A DNA stretch of 64,000 nt from Chloroflexota bacterium (GCA_019873645.1 JAIOAX010000001.1:1-64000); one strand, 5' to 3'. Shown: positions 16,963 through 25,511, counted from the first letter of the stretch. Numbers and translations are program-made. Notes: generated from the sequence alone by a model not told the origin.

Positions 16963-18769
16963 TCTGAAGCAACTGCTTCATATCCATCGGTTTGCTGACG
17001 AAAGCAGTGGCGCCGGCTTCCATACATTGCTCACGCTCCTCAGTCGTGGTCAACGCTGTGACCATAATGATAGGAATGGATTGCAAGGCCGGATCGCTGC
17101 GGATAATGCGGGTGGCCTCGATGCCGTTCATCACAGGCATACGGACGTCCATCAAAATCAAATCAGGCCGGTAGGTACGCGTGACCTCGATCACCTCGGC
17201 GCCATCCGCCGCCGTGGCCGTGCGATAGCCGGCGATATCCAGCATGTGGCACAGGACTTTGCGGTTCATCGGATTGTCCTCGGCAACCAGAATCAACATC
17301 TCTTCCCTGGACTGGTCGGCGACCTCTGAAAATTCAGCCGGAGCCGGTGTCGCTGCCGGAGCCTCCGCTGGCAAAGCATGCCACGGTAAGGAAACTGTGA
17401 AACGGCTGCCTTGCCCTAACTGACTTTCAACGCTGACATAGCCGCCATGCATTTCTGCCAGATAGCGAACCAGGGCTAACCCCAATCCCAACCCTTTCTG
17501 CTCCTCCGCGGAGGTAATCTGTGCAAAAGGCTCGAAGATCACAGCCAGACTGATTTCGGGAATACCGATGCCCGTGTCCCATACGGTAAAGTGAACCCAA
17601 TGAGCTTCCCGGTCACTTTTGACTTCCAGGCCTATCGTTCCCCCTTTAGGGGTGAAGCGCACAGCATTGCTGAGCAGATTGTCCAGGATTTTTTTGAGGC
17701 GGCCGGCATCCGCCGAAATGGTGGAAACGTGTTGATCAAACGCGGTTTCGATAGTCAGCCCTTTTCTGCGGGCCTGAGGCTCGATGTCGCGCAGGCTGAC
17801 CCGGCAGATTCCTTCGACATTGACCAGTTCTATATTGAGTTTGAGCTGCCCTCTCTTGAAATCTGAAAAATCCAGCAAATCGGTCAAGAGATCGGAGAGC
17901 TGTTTGGCGCTTTGCTTGATGTAGGCGGCGACCTGCCGTTGGGACTTATTCATCGGCCCGTAGCGTTCATTGACTAAAAGGTCAGAAAAAGCCAGGATCG
18001 GAGTCAGTGGTGTGCGCAGGTTGTGGTTAACATTGTGAATGAAGTCATCCTGCGCCTGCAAGGCATGGAGGAGTTGGGTATTGACGGCTCGCAGGGCGGC
18101 GGTGCGCTCTTCAACCCGCTGCGCCAACGCTTCCCGCTCAGCTTGCAAGGCCAGTTCGGCCATTTTTTGTGTCGTAATGTCGCGGATGATAGCCAGGACG
18201 CTGTTGCCGTTATACCTGACCATGCGCGCCTCAAAATAATGCGGCGCATCTCCATAGGGGAGTTCGTATTCGTAGCGTTGAATCTCTTGTGTCTGAAGAG
18301 CCGCAGTAATGTAGCGCATTGTCCGGTCGGCAAACTCCGGTGGGAAAACTTCGTAAAGCGATTTGCCGCTGAATTCATCCGGCGAGCGCCAGAGTTGTTC
18401 GGGGGACGCCGCATGGTGTTGCAGAAAGCGGCCGTCGGCGGAAATCCGAAACAGCATATCGGGGAGCGCCTGCAAAATGGCGCGATTTTCGGCCTCGCTT
18501 GTGCGCAAAGCGATCTCGGCGCAACGCAGGCGGTTCAAGATAGTCGTGCTGATCAATGCCAGCAGCGTCGAGACGCTGGATGAAATGAGGAGGGTGCGCA
18601 GCAGGGCTTCCACACTCAGAGACCTGTGGAGCAACAATTCAACAATGCTGGTCATGATTTCTGACAGCACGACTGCCATCACAACCATAGCTGCGGCGAT
18701 TGCGCGGATGTTCCACGTCTCCGGTGAGGTTTGGAATTTTTTAAACATTGCTAAGGCTATCTTTCTCAA
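16907..18769 (-). CDS. Hybrid sensor histidine kinase with C-terminal receiver
   Basis: 620 residues. Two membrane helices (residues about 22-43 and 58-78) with only a short loop between them are followed by a PAS domain (about 92-205), a coiled coil, the HisKA domain with H249, HATPase (NLLSNAVRF, DTGIGIP, GLGLGLALV) and a receiver with D540 in LILMDVRMP and K592. The lack of a large outside domain suggests the PAS domain or the membrane senses the signal. The H-box reads HNLRTP, with Asn where Glu or Asp is usual. The start is uncertain: TTG 18769 or ATG 18748. No response regulator gene adjoins it. Confidence 0.9.
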   Translation of the reverse strand: MRKIALAMFKKFQTSPETWNIRAIAAAMVVMAVVLSEIMTSIVELLLHRSLSVEALLRTLLISSSVSTLLALISTTILNRLRCAEIALRTSEAENRAILQALPDMLFRISADGRFLQHHAASPEQLWRSPDEFSGKSLYEVFPPEFADRTMRYITAALQTQEIQRYEYELPYGDAPHYFEARMVRYNGNSVLAIIRDITTQKMAELALQAEREALAQRVEERTAALRAVNTQLLHALQAQDDFIHNVNHNLRTPLTPILAFSDLLVNERYGPMNKSQRQVAAYIKQSAKQLSDLLTDLLDFSDFKRGQLKLNIELVNVEGICRVSLRDIEPQARRKGLTIETAFDQHVSTISADAGRLKKILDNLLSNAVRFTPKGGTIGLEVKSDREAHWVHFTVWDTGIGIPEISLAVIFEPFAQITSAEEQKGLGLGLALVRYLAEMHGGYVSVESQLGQGSRFTVSLPWHALPAEAPAATPAPAEFSEVADQSREEMLILVAEDNPMNRKVLCHMLDIAGYRTATAADGAEVIEVTRTYRPDLILMDVRMPVMNGIEATRIIRSDPALQSIPIIMVTALTTTEEREQCMEAGATAFVSKPMDMKQLLQIIGKTLSRPMPPAPDSTP

Positions 18770-19092
18770 AGTATATTTTAGAAATCAATTTTTACGCTAT
18801 TAACATCACACGGGTTAGGTAGCTGGAATGTCAGTCCGATATGACCGTTTTGTGGTAGGTTGGTTAGTATTAGGATAGAATTCCATACGTAGTATACTAC
18901 AGTTGTGCGAATTGTGCAATATGTGATGGGATGTCAAATTGCCGGTTGTGCATTTTGCGTTTTCGTGGTATCCTGCTGAAGTTTTACAAGATCTGCCCGC
19001 ATACTTCTTGTGTCCTTTGCCGCTTAGAAAAAAGTTCTGTATTTCCCGACCCAATTGGCACAGTTTGCGATTATTAATTTGCAAAGTCGAGT
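18770..19092. other. Upstream region of the kinase; no gene seen
   Basis: AT-rich spacer between the divergent kinase and nrdD genes. It holds the minus-strand kinase promoter (18891-18919) and nothing else I can assign. Confidence 0.5.
18891..18919 (-). promoter_or_regulatory. Sigma-70-type promoter for the histidine kinase
   Basis: On the minus strand TTGCAC, 17 bases, TATACT, about 120 bases upstream of the kinase start. The -10 lies in the palindrome GTAGTATACTAC. Confidence 0.7.
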
Positions 19093-19120
19093 TTGACACC
19101 CCTGCCGATTGTGGTATTAT
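19093..19120 (+). promoter_or_regulatory. Sigma-70-type promoter for nrdD
   Basis: TTGACA, 16 bases, TATTAT. It leaves a leader of about 225 bases before the nrdD start, long enough to hold regulation. A weak hairpin with a T-run follows at 19168-19190. Confidence 0.7.
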
Positions 19121-19167
19121 GATTAAAAATCACGAGATATAGGTTTTACCAAAATAAATGTCAAAGT

Positions 19168-19296
19168 AATGCAATAAGCATTGCTTTTTTATTTATCAAA
19201 TTCATTCATCCACCGAACCACTTTTTTATCGGGTGAGCCTCCATCTGTGCCTGGAGGATGCCGACTTTACAAAATTGCCGGTCAGAAAGCCATTAC
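19168..19296 (+). promoter_or_regulatory. Structured nrdD leader, unassigned
   Basis: First a short stem AATGC/GCATT followed by TTTTTT (19168-19190), weak as a terminator. Then TCGG (19229) pairs with CCGA (19261), enclosing CCTCCA (19238) paired with TGGAGG (19252) around an 8-base loop; a conserved-looking ATTGCCGGTCAGAAAGCC follows. I could not match it to a riboswitch class I know, and no NrdR-box-like pair was found. Confidence 0.35.
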
Positions 19297-19336
19297 CCGA
19301 CTACCGGACTACCCGACTATAGACTAACCAAACTAT
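19297..19336 (+). repeat. Word repeat, family D, upstream of nrdD
   Basis: CCCGACTACCGGACTACCCG, then ACTATAGACTAACC and AAACTATTC, leading into the AAGGAG of nrdD. Confidence 0.75.
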
Positions 19337-19351
19337 TCTCAAGGAGTGAAC

Positions 19352-22300
19352 ATGGCCGTCACGCACATCATGAAACGGGATGGGACGATTGTGCCTTTTG
19401 ACCGCAAACGCATCGAGAACGCCATGTACGCGGCGGCGCGCGCGGTGGGAAACGGCGAAGGCCGCCCGTGGGCCGAAACGTTATCCTGGGCAGTTGTGGC
19501 GATCCTGAACGAACGGTTGAACGGCGCAGACCGCATTCCCCATGTCGAAGAAATTCAAGACATTGTTGAAGAGGTGTTGGTGAAATCGGGCAACCCGAAA
19601 GTCGCCAAAGCCTACATCCTCTACCGCCAGAAACGCGCCGAGGCGCGCGCCACCGAACGCATGTTGCTCGATGCCGAGAAGCTGGTCGAAGACTACCTGC
19701 AACGCGCCGACTGGCGCGTCAACGAAAACAGCAACATGAATTATTCGTTGCAGGGCTTGAATTTCTACCTGGCGTCTTCCATTGCCGCACGCTACTGGTT
19801 GCAAAAAGTCTATCCGCCGGAGGTGCAGCAGGCTCACATCACCGGTGATGTCCATATTCATGATCTGGGGATGCTTTCAACCTATTGCTGCGGCTGGGAT
19901 TTGCTGGATTTGCTGGAACAGGGTTTTGGAGGTGTGCCGGCGAAGATCGAAAGCCGCCCGCCGCGCCACCTGCGCACCGCGTTGGGACAACTGGTGAACT
20001 TCTTCTATACCCTGCAGGGGGAATCGGCCGGCGCGGTGGCTGTGTCCAATTTCGATACGTTGATGGCGCCGTTTGTGCGCCACGACGGCTTGGATTATAC
20101 CCAGGTGAAGCAAGCCATTCAGGAATTCATCTTCAATATCAACGTGCCCACACGGGTGGGATTTCAGTGCTTGTCTGAGGATACCGAAATCCTGACCCCT
20201 GCAGGTTGGAAGGGCTATGATGAGATTGAAGTTGGTGATCTCATCAAAACTTTCAATATTCAAACCGGCATCATTGAGACCCAACCGGTACTCAAGATAT
20301 TTGCGCGCCCTTACAACGGTCCTATGTATCGTTTGCGAAACCGCATCCAGGATCAGTTGATTTCACCCGGCCATCGTGTGGTTCGAAAGAAATTCAACAC
20401 CGACAACGTCTTTGTCCTCGAACCTGTAGAAGATGTACGGGCATACAAGTCACCGGTGATTGTTCCCATAATCGGAACAAACTGTAATCCTCCAAAAGCG
20501 ATTTCCGATGATGAGATTCGCTTGCTGGCCTGGATTATTGCCGAGGGTTCCAAGGAAAGCTACACCAAACATCGCCATTCACACCGCATCAGCATTTATC
20601 AATCGCGGATAGCCAGTCCAGAGTCTTATGCGGAGATCATTGAGCTTTTGGAGCGGCTACATCTGGATTACAACGTTCGGGATTCCACAGCGGCTTTGGG
20701 AGAGAGCGTGCAGATGATCCGTCTGACTGCCGAATCTTCGCATCGCATTCTGGATACATTATTTCAGACCCGCGAGAACATCAAGTTTGTCCCCGACATT
20801 TTGAAAAACATGGATAGACGTCAGGCCCGTCTCTTCCTGGACACCTATCTTAAGGCCGACGGTCATGAGGGGTGTAAAATTACCACGAGCGACATTGAAA
20901 TCCTTGATGGCCTGCAGCAGATTGCTGTGGACGCCGAGTATGCTTTTACGGTCGGTATGCGTCAACCGACTATCGGCAAAAAACCATTGTATATCTTGCG
21001 TTTGATTGATCACCGGGATACTTACATTCAGAAGATCGAAGTGATAGATTATTCCGGTGTGATTTGGTGTCCGACGACCGAAAATCAGACGGTCATTGCA
21101 CGGCGGAATGGTAAGGTCTTTGTGACCGGCAACACACCGTTTACCAACGTAACCATGGATCTAACCGCACCTCCTACCCTGGCGGATGAGCCGGTGATCA
21201 TCGGTGGGGAGATGCAATCGGCCACGTATGGCGAATTCCAGCAGGAAATGGACATGCTCAACCGCGCTTTCGCCGAGGTGATGTTGGAGGGCGACGCCAA
21301 GGGGCGCGTGTTTACGTTTCCAATTCCCACCTACAACATCAGCAAAGACTTTCACTGGGACAATCCCGACCTGGCGCCGATCTGGGCGATGACGGCGAAA
21401 TACGGCATCCCTTACTTTGCTAACTTCATCAACAGTGATATGAAACCCGAGGATGCAAGGAGTATGTGCCTCTTCCCTACAGAGACGATGCTGGTGAGGG
21501 AGAATGGTGTGATCAGGAAAACAACCATAGGGGAGCTTTTTGCAACCTGTTCCGATCGTTGTATAGATGGCGCATGGTTCACAGTCAATCGTAAAGTGGA
21601 GGCGCTTTCGCTCAACCCGGATACAGGACACGTGGAATGGACGCCGGTGATCCGTTTTCTCCGGGTTAGTGACCGGGAACTGGTCACGATCCGTACCAGG
21701 GATGGCAAGACCATGCGCGTCTCGAGCAATCACCTGGTGGCCGTCTTTACGGAAGAGGGGATTCGGACAAAAAGAGCAAAAGACGTGGTGAAGGAAGATC
21801 TCCTCCTGGTCCTCAAGGATGGTTCTTCTGCCCTCAGTGAGGGAACCCCGCTGGATCCCGATCTGGCCTGGTTTATGGGGTTTTTTGTGGCCGATGGAAA
21901 CTACCTCTACGATACCAGATATGCTGAAAAAAGGCTACGGGGAGTGCAATTCTCCTTCGATGCCCGTAACCAAAACTTACCCGAGAAAGTCAGGACTTTG
22001 GTAAAAAAGTTTGCTGACTACGATATGAAATTTACGCAGGATCCCAGGTACCCGAACTCGCTCCGTGGTTACGTATTCAGCAGGAGCTTCGCAAATCTTT
22101 TGAGCGAAGAATATGACGTGCGCAAATATGGAGGACTCCCGGGCTGGATCTGGTCGGCATCTCCATCTGTGATTGAAACATTCTTGCAGGGCTTCTTCGA
22201 TGGCGACGGTTATCAGGAAGGCAAGGAGATCCATATCAACGACGCGGAGCTGGCCAGAGAACTGAATTTGCTCATGCAGCTCGTGGGCATCAGTACTACC

Positions 22301-23554
22301 TACAGTGTCCACGAGCGCTCGCAAACCATACGCATCCAGCATACATTAGGGAGAGCCGCCTCGGGACGTAAAGTCATCAGAGACAGGCTTCACAATATGG
22401 TTCCTCAATTCCTCATGGACAAAAAACATGTGAAGGATGAGCACAAGCGGACCCTCTACCAGGCCTACGGCTGTAAAATGGTGGGACTCTCCTCCATAGA
22501 CCGATGGGGACTGTCAAACGAAAAAATCGAAAGGCTACGCAATGCCGCTTTTGCGGTCGTGCCAATAGCTGATCTGCAAAGAGAGACTCTGGCTGGTGAG
22601 CAAGTTTTCTATGATGTAGAGCTTGAGAACAATCACTATTTTGTCCATTCAGATGGTAATATTACCCATAACTGTTGTCGCTTGCGCCTGGATAATCGTG
22701 AATTGCGCAAGCGAGTGGGAGGGCTTTTTGCGGCCGCACCGTTGACCGGTTCTGTGGGTGTGGTCACGCTGAACATGGCGCGTCTGGGATACCTGGCGCG
22801 CGATGAGCAGGACTTCAGAGAGCGACTCGAACGCCTGATGGAAACTGCGCGCACCAGTCTGGAGATCAAACGTAAGATGCTGGAGACGTTTACCGAGCGC
22901 GGGTTGTATCCCTATAGTTATTATTTCCTGCGCATGGTCAAGGCGCGCAGCGGTAAGTTTTGGAGCAATCACTTTTCAACCATCGGCCTCAACGGGATGC
23001 ATGAGGCGAGCCTGAACCTGTTCGGCGTGGGTATTGATCATCCTGACGGGCACGCTTTCGCGATTCGCACCCTGCATTTTATGCGCGATGTCCTGATGCG
23101 TTTCCAGGAAGAGACCGGCCATCTGTATAACCTGGAGGCCACGCCGGCCGAGGGGGCGTCGTATCGTCTGGCGCGCGCCGATAAGGAACGCTACCCGGAC
23201 ATCAAGACGTCCGGCACAGAGGTTGCACCTTACTATACCAATTCCACACAATTGCCGGTTGATTTCAGCGACGATCTGTTCGAGGTGCTGGATCATCAGG
23301 ACGAGTTACAGACGCTGTACACGGGCGGCACGGTCTTGCATATCTTCCTGGGCGAGCAACTCGACTCGTGGCAGCAGGCACGGCGTCTGGTGCGCACAGT
23401 CGCGGAGAATTACCGCTTGCCGTATTACACCCTCACCCCGACCTTCAGCATTTGTCCGGTGCACGGTTACATCCCCGGCGCCCATCCGTATTGTCCGTAT
23501 GAACACACCGAGGAGCAGCTCAAACGTTTCGGACGCCCGGTGACCCGCGAGTGA
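19352..23554 (+). CDS. nrdD: Anaerobic ribonucleoside-triphosphate reductase, large part, with two inteins
   Basis: Class III ribonucleotide reductase, which makes dNTPs without oxygen. It is 1400 residues as translated; removal of two inteins (322 and 402 residues) leaves 676. An ATP-cone comes first (MKRDGTIVPFDRKRIENAMY), then the barrel with VHIHDLGM, GFQ/TPFTNVTMDLT (intein 1 between Q and T), RSM/CCRLRL (intein 2 between M and C) and TEVAPYYTNSTQLPV. It ends TFSICPVHGYIPGAHPYCPY plus a 16-residue tail. The glycyl-radical segment (GYLRPVQNWN) that should follow is missing and is encoded separately at 23717-23881. ATG 19352 fits AAGGAG; GTG 19346 is too close. Confidence 0.95.
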   Translation: MAVTHIMKRDGTIVPFDRKRIENAMYAAARAVGNGEGRPWAETLSWAVVAILNERLNGADRIPHVEEIQDIVEEVLVKSGNPKVAKAYILYRQKRAEARATERMLLDAEKLVEDYLQRADWRVNENSNMNYSLQGLNFYLASSIAARYWLQKVYPPEVQQAHITGDVHIHDLGMLSTYCCGWDLLDLLEQGFGGVPAKIESRPPRHLRTALGQLVNFFYTLQGESAGAVAVSNFDTLMAPFVRHDGLDYTQVKQAIQEFIFNINVPTRVGFQCLSEDTEILTPAGWKGYDEIEVGDLIKTFNIQTGIIETQPVLKIFARPYNGPMYRLRNRIQDQLISPGHRVVRKKFNTDNVFVLEPVEDVRAYKSPVIVPIIGTNCNPPKAISDDEIRLLAWIIAEGSKESYTKHRHSHRISIYQSRIASPESYAEIIELLERLHLDYNVRDSTAALGESVQMIRLTAESSHRILDTLFQTRENIKFVPDILKNMDRRQARLFLDTYLKADGHEGCKITTSDIEILDGLQQIAVDAEYAFTVGMRQPTIGKKPLYILRLIDHRDTYIQKIEVIDYSGVIWCPTTENQTVIARRNGKVFVTGNTPFTNVTMDLTAPPTLADEPVIIGGEMQSATYGEFQQEMDMLNRAFAEVMLEGDAKGRVFTFPIPTYNISKDFHWDNPDLAPIWAMTAKYGIPYFANFINSDMKPEDARSMCLFPTETMLVRENGVIRKTTIGELFATCSDRCIDGAWFTVNRKVEALSLNPDTGHVEWTPVIRFLRVSDRELVTIRTRDGKTMRVSSNHLVAVFTEEGIRTKRAKDVVKEDLLLVLKDGSSALSEGTPLDPDLAWFMGFFVADGNYLYDTRYAEKRLRGVQFSFDARNQNLPEKVRTLVKKFADYDMKFTQDPRYPNSLRGYVFSRSFANLLSEEYDVRKYGGLPGWIWSASPSVIETFLQGFFDGDGYQEGKEIHINDAELARELNLLMQLVGISTTYSVHERSQTIRIQHTLGRAASGRKVIRDRLHNMVPQFLMDKKHVKDEHKRTLYQAYGCKMVGLSSIDRWGLSNEKIERLRNAAFAVVPIADLQRETLAGEQVFYDVELENNHYFVHSDGNITHNCCRLRLDNRELRKRVGGLFAAAPLTGSVGVVTLNMARLGYLARDEQDFRERLERLMETARTSLEIKRKMLETFTERGLYPYSYYFLRMVKARSGKFWSNHFSTIGLNGMHEASLNLFGVGIDHPDGHAFAIRTLHFMRDVLMRFQEETGHLYNLEATPAEGASYRLARADKERYPDIKTSGTEVAPYYTNSTQLPVDFSDDLFEVLDHQDELQTLYTGGTVLHIFLGEQLDSWQQARRLVRTVAENYRLPYYTLTPTFSICPVHGYIPGAHPYCPYEHTEEQLKRFGRPVTRE
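20168..21133 (+). mobile_element. Intein 1 of NrdD (322 aa, LAGLIDADG-type)
   Basis: It starts with C1 (CLSEDTEILTPAGW, block A) and ends VFVTGN, followed by Thr as the +1 residue. The penultimate residue is Gly rather than His, as in some active inteins. Inside are LLAWIIAEGS and LFLDTYLKADG, which match the two LAGLIDADG-type endonuclease motifs (blocks C and E). Removing it restores GFQTPFTNVTMDLT, the normal family sequence. Confidence 0.93.
21467..22672 (+). mobile_element. Intein 2 of NrdD (402 aa, LAGLIDADG-type)
   Basis: It starts CLFPTETMLV, with block B in VRVSSNHLVAV (written MRVSSNHLV in the protein), endonuclease motifs LAWFMGFFVADG and FLQGFFDGDG, and block F/G YDVELENNHYFVHSDGNITHN. 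The +1 residue is Cys. Removal restores RSMCCRLRLD, the conserved cysteine-rich active-site motif of NrdD. Codon use looks less GC-rich than the exteins, consistent with a mobile origin. Confidence 0.95.
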
Positions 23555-23579
23555 CCGAACTTGCCGGCAAGTTGTTTTT

Positions 23580-23611
23580 TGTCAACGGATTAAACGGATT
23601 TTAACGGATTT
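23580..23611 (+). repeat. Word repeat, family B, between the two NrdD parts
   Basis: GTCAACGGATTAAACGGATT and TTAACGGATTTCC. It lies 25 bases after the nrdD stop codon. Confidence 0.7.
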
Positions 23612-23660
23612 CCAACTCGCATTACAGAGTTACTAGCATGCGTTGGTGGTTGCATCCAAT

Positions 23661-23705
23661 AAACGTTTTAACTTTCCAACGTGCTAACATTCCAACGCTA
23701 TTTCA
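23661..23705 (+). repeat. Word repeat, family C, upstream of the glycyl-radical peptide gene
   Basis: AAACGTTTTAACTTTCC, AACGTGCTAACATTCC and AACGCTATTT run up to the CAGGAGG ribosome binding site at 23704-23710. Confidence 0.75.
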
Positions 23706-23716
23706 GGAGGCAGACC

Positions 23717-23881
23717 ATGGAACAAACCGACACTCAGACCAAACCGGAAATCAAAGTCCCCTGCGAGGTCTATTCGCGCATTGTGGGTTATCTACGTCCC
23801 GTTCAAAACTGGAACCAGGGGAAGCAACAAGAGTTCGCCGACCGCAAGACATTTCAAATTCCCGAAGCTGAGCAAAAGTAG
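23717..23881 (+). CDS. Separate glycyl-radical subunit of anaerobic ribonucleotide reductase
   Basis: 54 residues from ATG 23717, with CAGGAGG well placed. The sequence EVYSRIVGYLRPVQNWNQGK followed by QQEFADRKTF is the C-terminal glycyl-radical segment that normally ends NrdD; the radical glycine is G24 (codon 23786-23788). C16 just before EVYSR corresponds to the last cysteine of the family's zinc site. It is in a separate reading unit, 162 bases after the nrdD stop and 11 bases before nrdG. By inference the peptide docks in the NrdD barrel and is activated by NrdG, as the small protein GrcA/YfiD replaces the equivalent part of pyruvate formate-lyase. Confidence 0.88.
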   Translation: MEQTDTQTKPEIKVPCEVYSRIVGYLRPVQNWNQGKQQEFADRKTFQIPEAEQK

Positions 23882-23892
23882 CGATTCGCTTG

Positions 23893-24606
23893 ATGGACCT
23901 CAAAGGCTGGGTCCGTACTTCACTGATTGATTATCCCGGTCACATCGCGACCGTGCTTTTCACGGGGGGCTGCAATTTCCGCTGCCCGATGTGTCACAAC
24001 ACCGATCTGGTGTTGCGTCCGGGCGCGCTGCCCACGCTTCCCGAAACTGATGTATGGGCTTTCCTTGAACGACGTGTGGGAAAAGTGACCGGCGTGGTCA
24101 TCACTGGCGGCGAGCCGACGCTGCAACCGGAGCTGTTGGATTTTCTACGCCGCGTGCGCGACCTCGGTTACGCGACCAAGCTGGATACCAACGGTTATCG
24201 TCCAGAGGGGCTGGCGACGCTGCTGGAAGCCGGCATGCTGGACTATGTGGCGCTGGATGTCAAAGCCCCGCCGGAGAAATACGCGCAGCTCTCCGGCCTG
24301 CCCAACGTGGACGTGACGCGCATTGAGCGCAGCCTCGCCCTGCTCCGGGAGAACGGCCTGCCTCACGAATGGCGCACCACCGTCGTGCCCAAGTGGCTTA
24401 CCGTGGATGACATCGAAACGTTGGCACGTTGGGTGGCAGCCAGCGGCGCCGCGGCGGGAGCGACCTTGTATCTGCAGCAGTTTCGCGGTCTCAATACACT
24501 GGACCCCGCTTTGGCGCACGTTTCCCCCTATCCGCTGACTCTGCTGCATACGATGGCCGACCGCGCGCGTCGCTGGCTTCCCCAGGTCGAGGTGCGCGGC
24601 GGCTGA
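23893..24606 (+). CDS. nrdG: Anaerobic ribonucleotide reductase activating protein
   Basis: Radical SAM enzyme of 237 residues that makes the glycyl radical on the reductase. The cluster cysteines are C27, C31 and C34 in GGCNFRCPMCHN. GGEPTLQPEL is the AdoMet-binding GGE motif. The length and LKGWVRTSLIDYPGHIATVLF start match the NrdG subfamily found next to NrdD in anaerobes. ATG 23893 lies 11 bases after the stop of the glycyl-radical peptide gene with no strong site of its own, so translation may be coupled. Its natural substrate here should be the separate 54-residue peptide. Confidence 0.93.
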   Translation: MDLKGWVRTSLIDYPGHIATVLFTGGCNFRCPMCHNTDLVLRPGALPTLPETDVWAFLERRVGKVTGVVITGGEPTLQPELLDFLRRVRDLGYATKLDTNGYRPEGLATLLEAGMLDYVALDVKAPPEKYAQLSGLPNVDVTRIERSLALLRENGLPHEWRTTVVPKWLTVDDIETLARWVAASGAAAGATLYLQQFRGLNTLDPALAHVSPYPLTLLHTMADRARRWLPQVEVRGG

Positions 24607-24648
24607 GTCTGACTTCTGAATCATCCTTAAAAGAATCCGAGGCGTCGC

Positions 24649-25485
24649 ATGGAATCCTCTCCCTCCCCTTTACGGGTTATGTCCTTCAACATCCGCCTGA
24701 ATGTCTCCGGTGATGGCTTGAACGCCTGGCCCTACCGCAAGGATCTGGCCGCCGGTCTGTTTCATCAGCATCAACCGGATCTTGTAGGATTACAAGAAGC
24801 CCTGGCCGATCAAGTAGATGACCTGGCGGCGTGCCTGCCTGACTTCGCCTGGGTGGGGATAGGACGTGAGGACGGTGTGCGCAAGGGCGAGTTTGCCGCG
24901 ATTTTCTACCGCCGCGTGCGGCTCACGGTGCTGGATCAGGGGACATTCTGGCTCTCGCAGACGCCGGACGTCCCTGGCAGTCTGGGTTGGGACGCCGCTT
25001 GCGTGCGCATTGTCACTTGGGCCAAGCTCCGCGATACGGCGACGGATAGCGTGTTCTTTTTCTACAACACGCACTTTGATCACCGCGGGGAACAAGCGCG
25101 CCAGGCGAGCGCGCGTTTGCTGTTGAAAGACGTTCACACGCGGGCCGGCGCCGCGCCGGTCATCGTGGTAGGCGATTTGAACGGCGATGAGCAATCGCCG
25201 GCTTACCGCTTGCTGACAGGCGACGCGACGGATGCCCCCTTGCGCCTGCGGGACGCCAAAACGCAGTCGGCGACGCCACACCAGGGGCCAGCAGGCACGT
25301 TCCACGCCTTCACCGGCGAACTCCGCGAGCGGATTGATTACATCTTTGTGAGCGAAAACATTCACGTCCTGCGGCACGCCACCCTCACCGATTATTGGGA
25401 CAGCGGGCGCTATCCTTCGGACCATTTACCGGTGGTGGCGGATGTGACTCTTGGAAAAGTCGCCGTGAAGAAGAGTGTGATATAA
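24649..25485 (+). CDS. Endonuclease/exonuclease/phosphatase family protein
   Basis: 278 residues, a single EEP (DNase I-like) domain. The motifs are RVMSFNIRLN at the start, LQEAL (Glu metal ligand), HFDHRGEQAR, VVGDLNGDEQSPAY (Asp, Asn) and SDHLPVVADV (Asp-His) at the end. Metal-dependent phosphodiesterases of this type act on nucleic acids, sphingomyelin or inositol phosphates, and the substrate is not clear. No signal peptide is seen, so it is probably cytoplasmic. It lies 42 bases downstream of nrdG and could be in the same transcript. Confidence 0.88.
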   Translation: MESSPSPLRVMSFNIRLNVSGDGLNAWPYRKDLAAGLFHQHQPDLVGLQEALADQVDDLAACLPDFAWVGIGREDGVRKGEFAAIFYRRVRLTVLDQGTFWLSQTPDVPGSLGWDAACVRIVTWAKLRDTATDSVFFFYNTHFDHRGEQARQASARLLLKDVHTRAGAAPVIVVGDLNGDEQSPAYRLLTGDATDAPLRLRDAKTQSATPHQGPAGTFHAFTGELRERIDYIFVSENIHVLRHATLTDYWDSGRYPSDHLPVVADVTLGKVAVKKSVI

Positions 25486-25511
25486 TTGATTCAATGGGGG
25501 AGGGAAAAGTT

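Noticed and set aside
19200..19345. Cobalamin, c-di-GMP or THF riboswitch upstream of nrdD
   Set aside because: The stems are present but none of the conserved cores I know for these classes is visible; recorded only as an unassigned structured leader.
23554..23717. Simple frameshift joining nrdD to the glycyl-radical segment
   Set aside because: The gap is 162 bases of repeat sequence with stops in all plausible joins, and the small gene has its own start and ribosome binding site.
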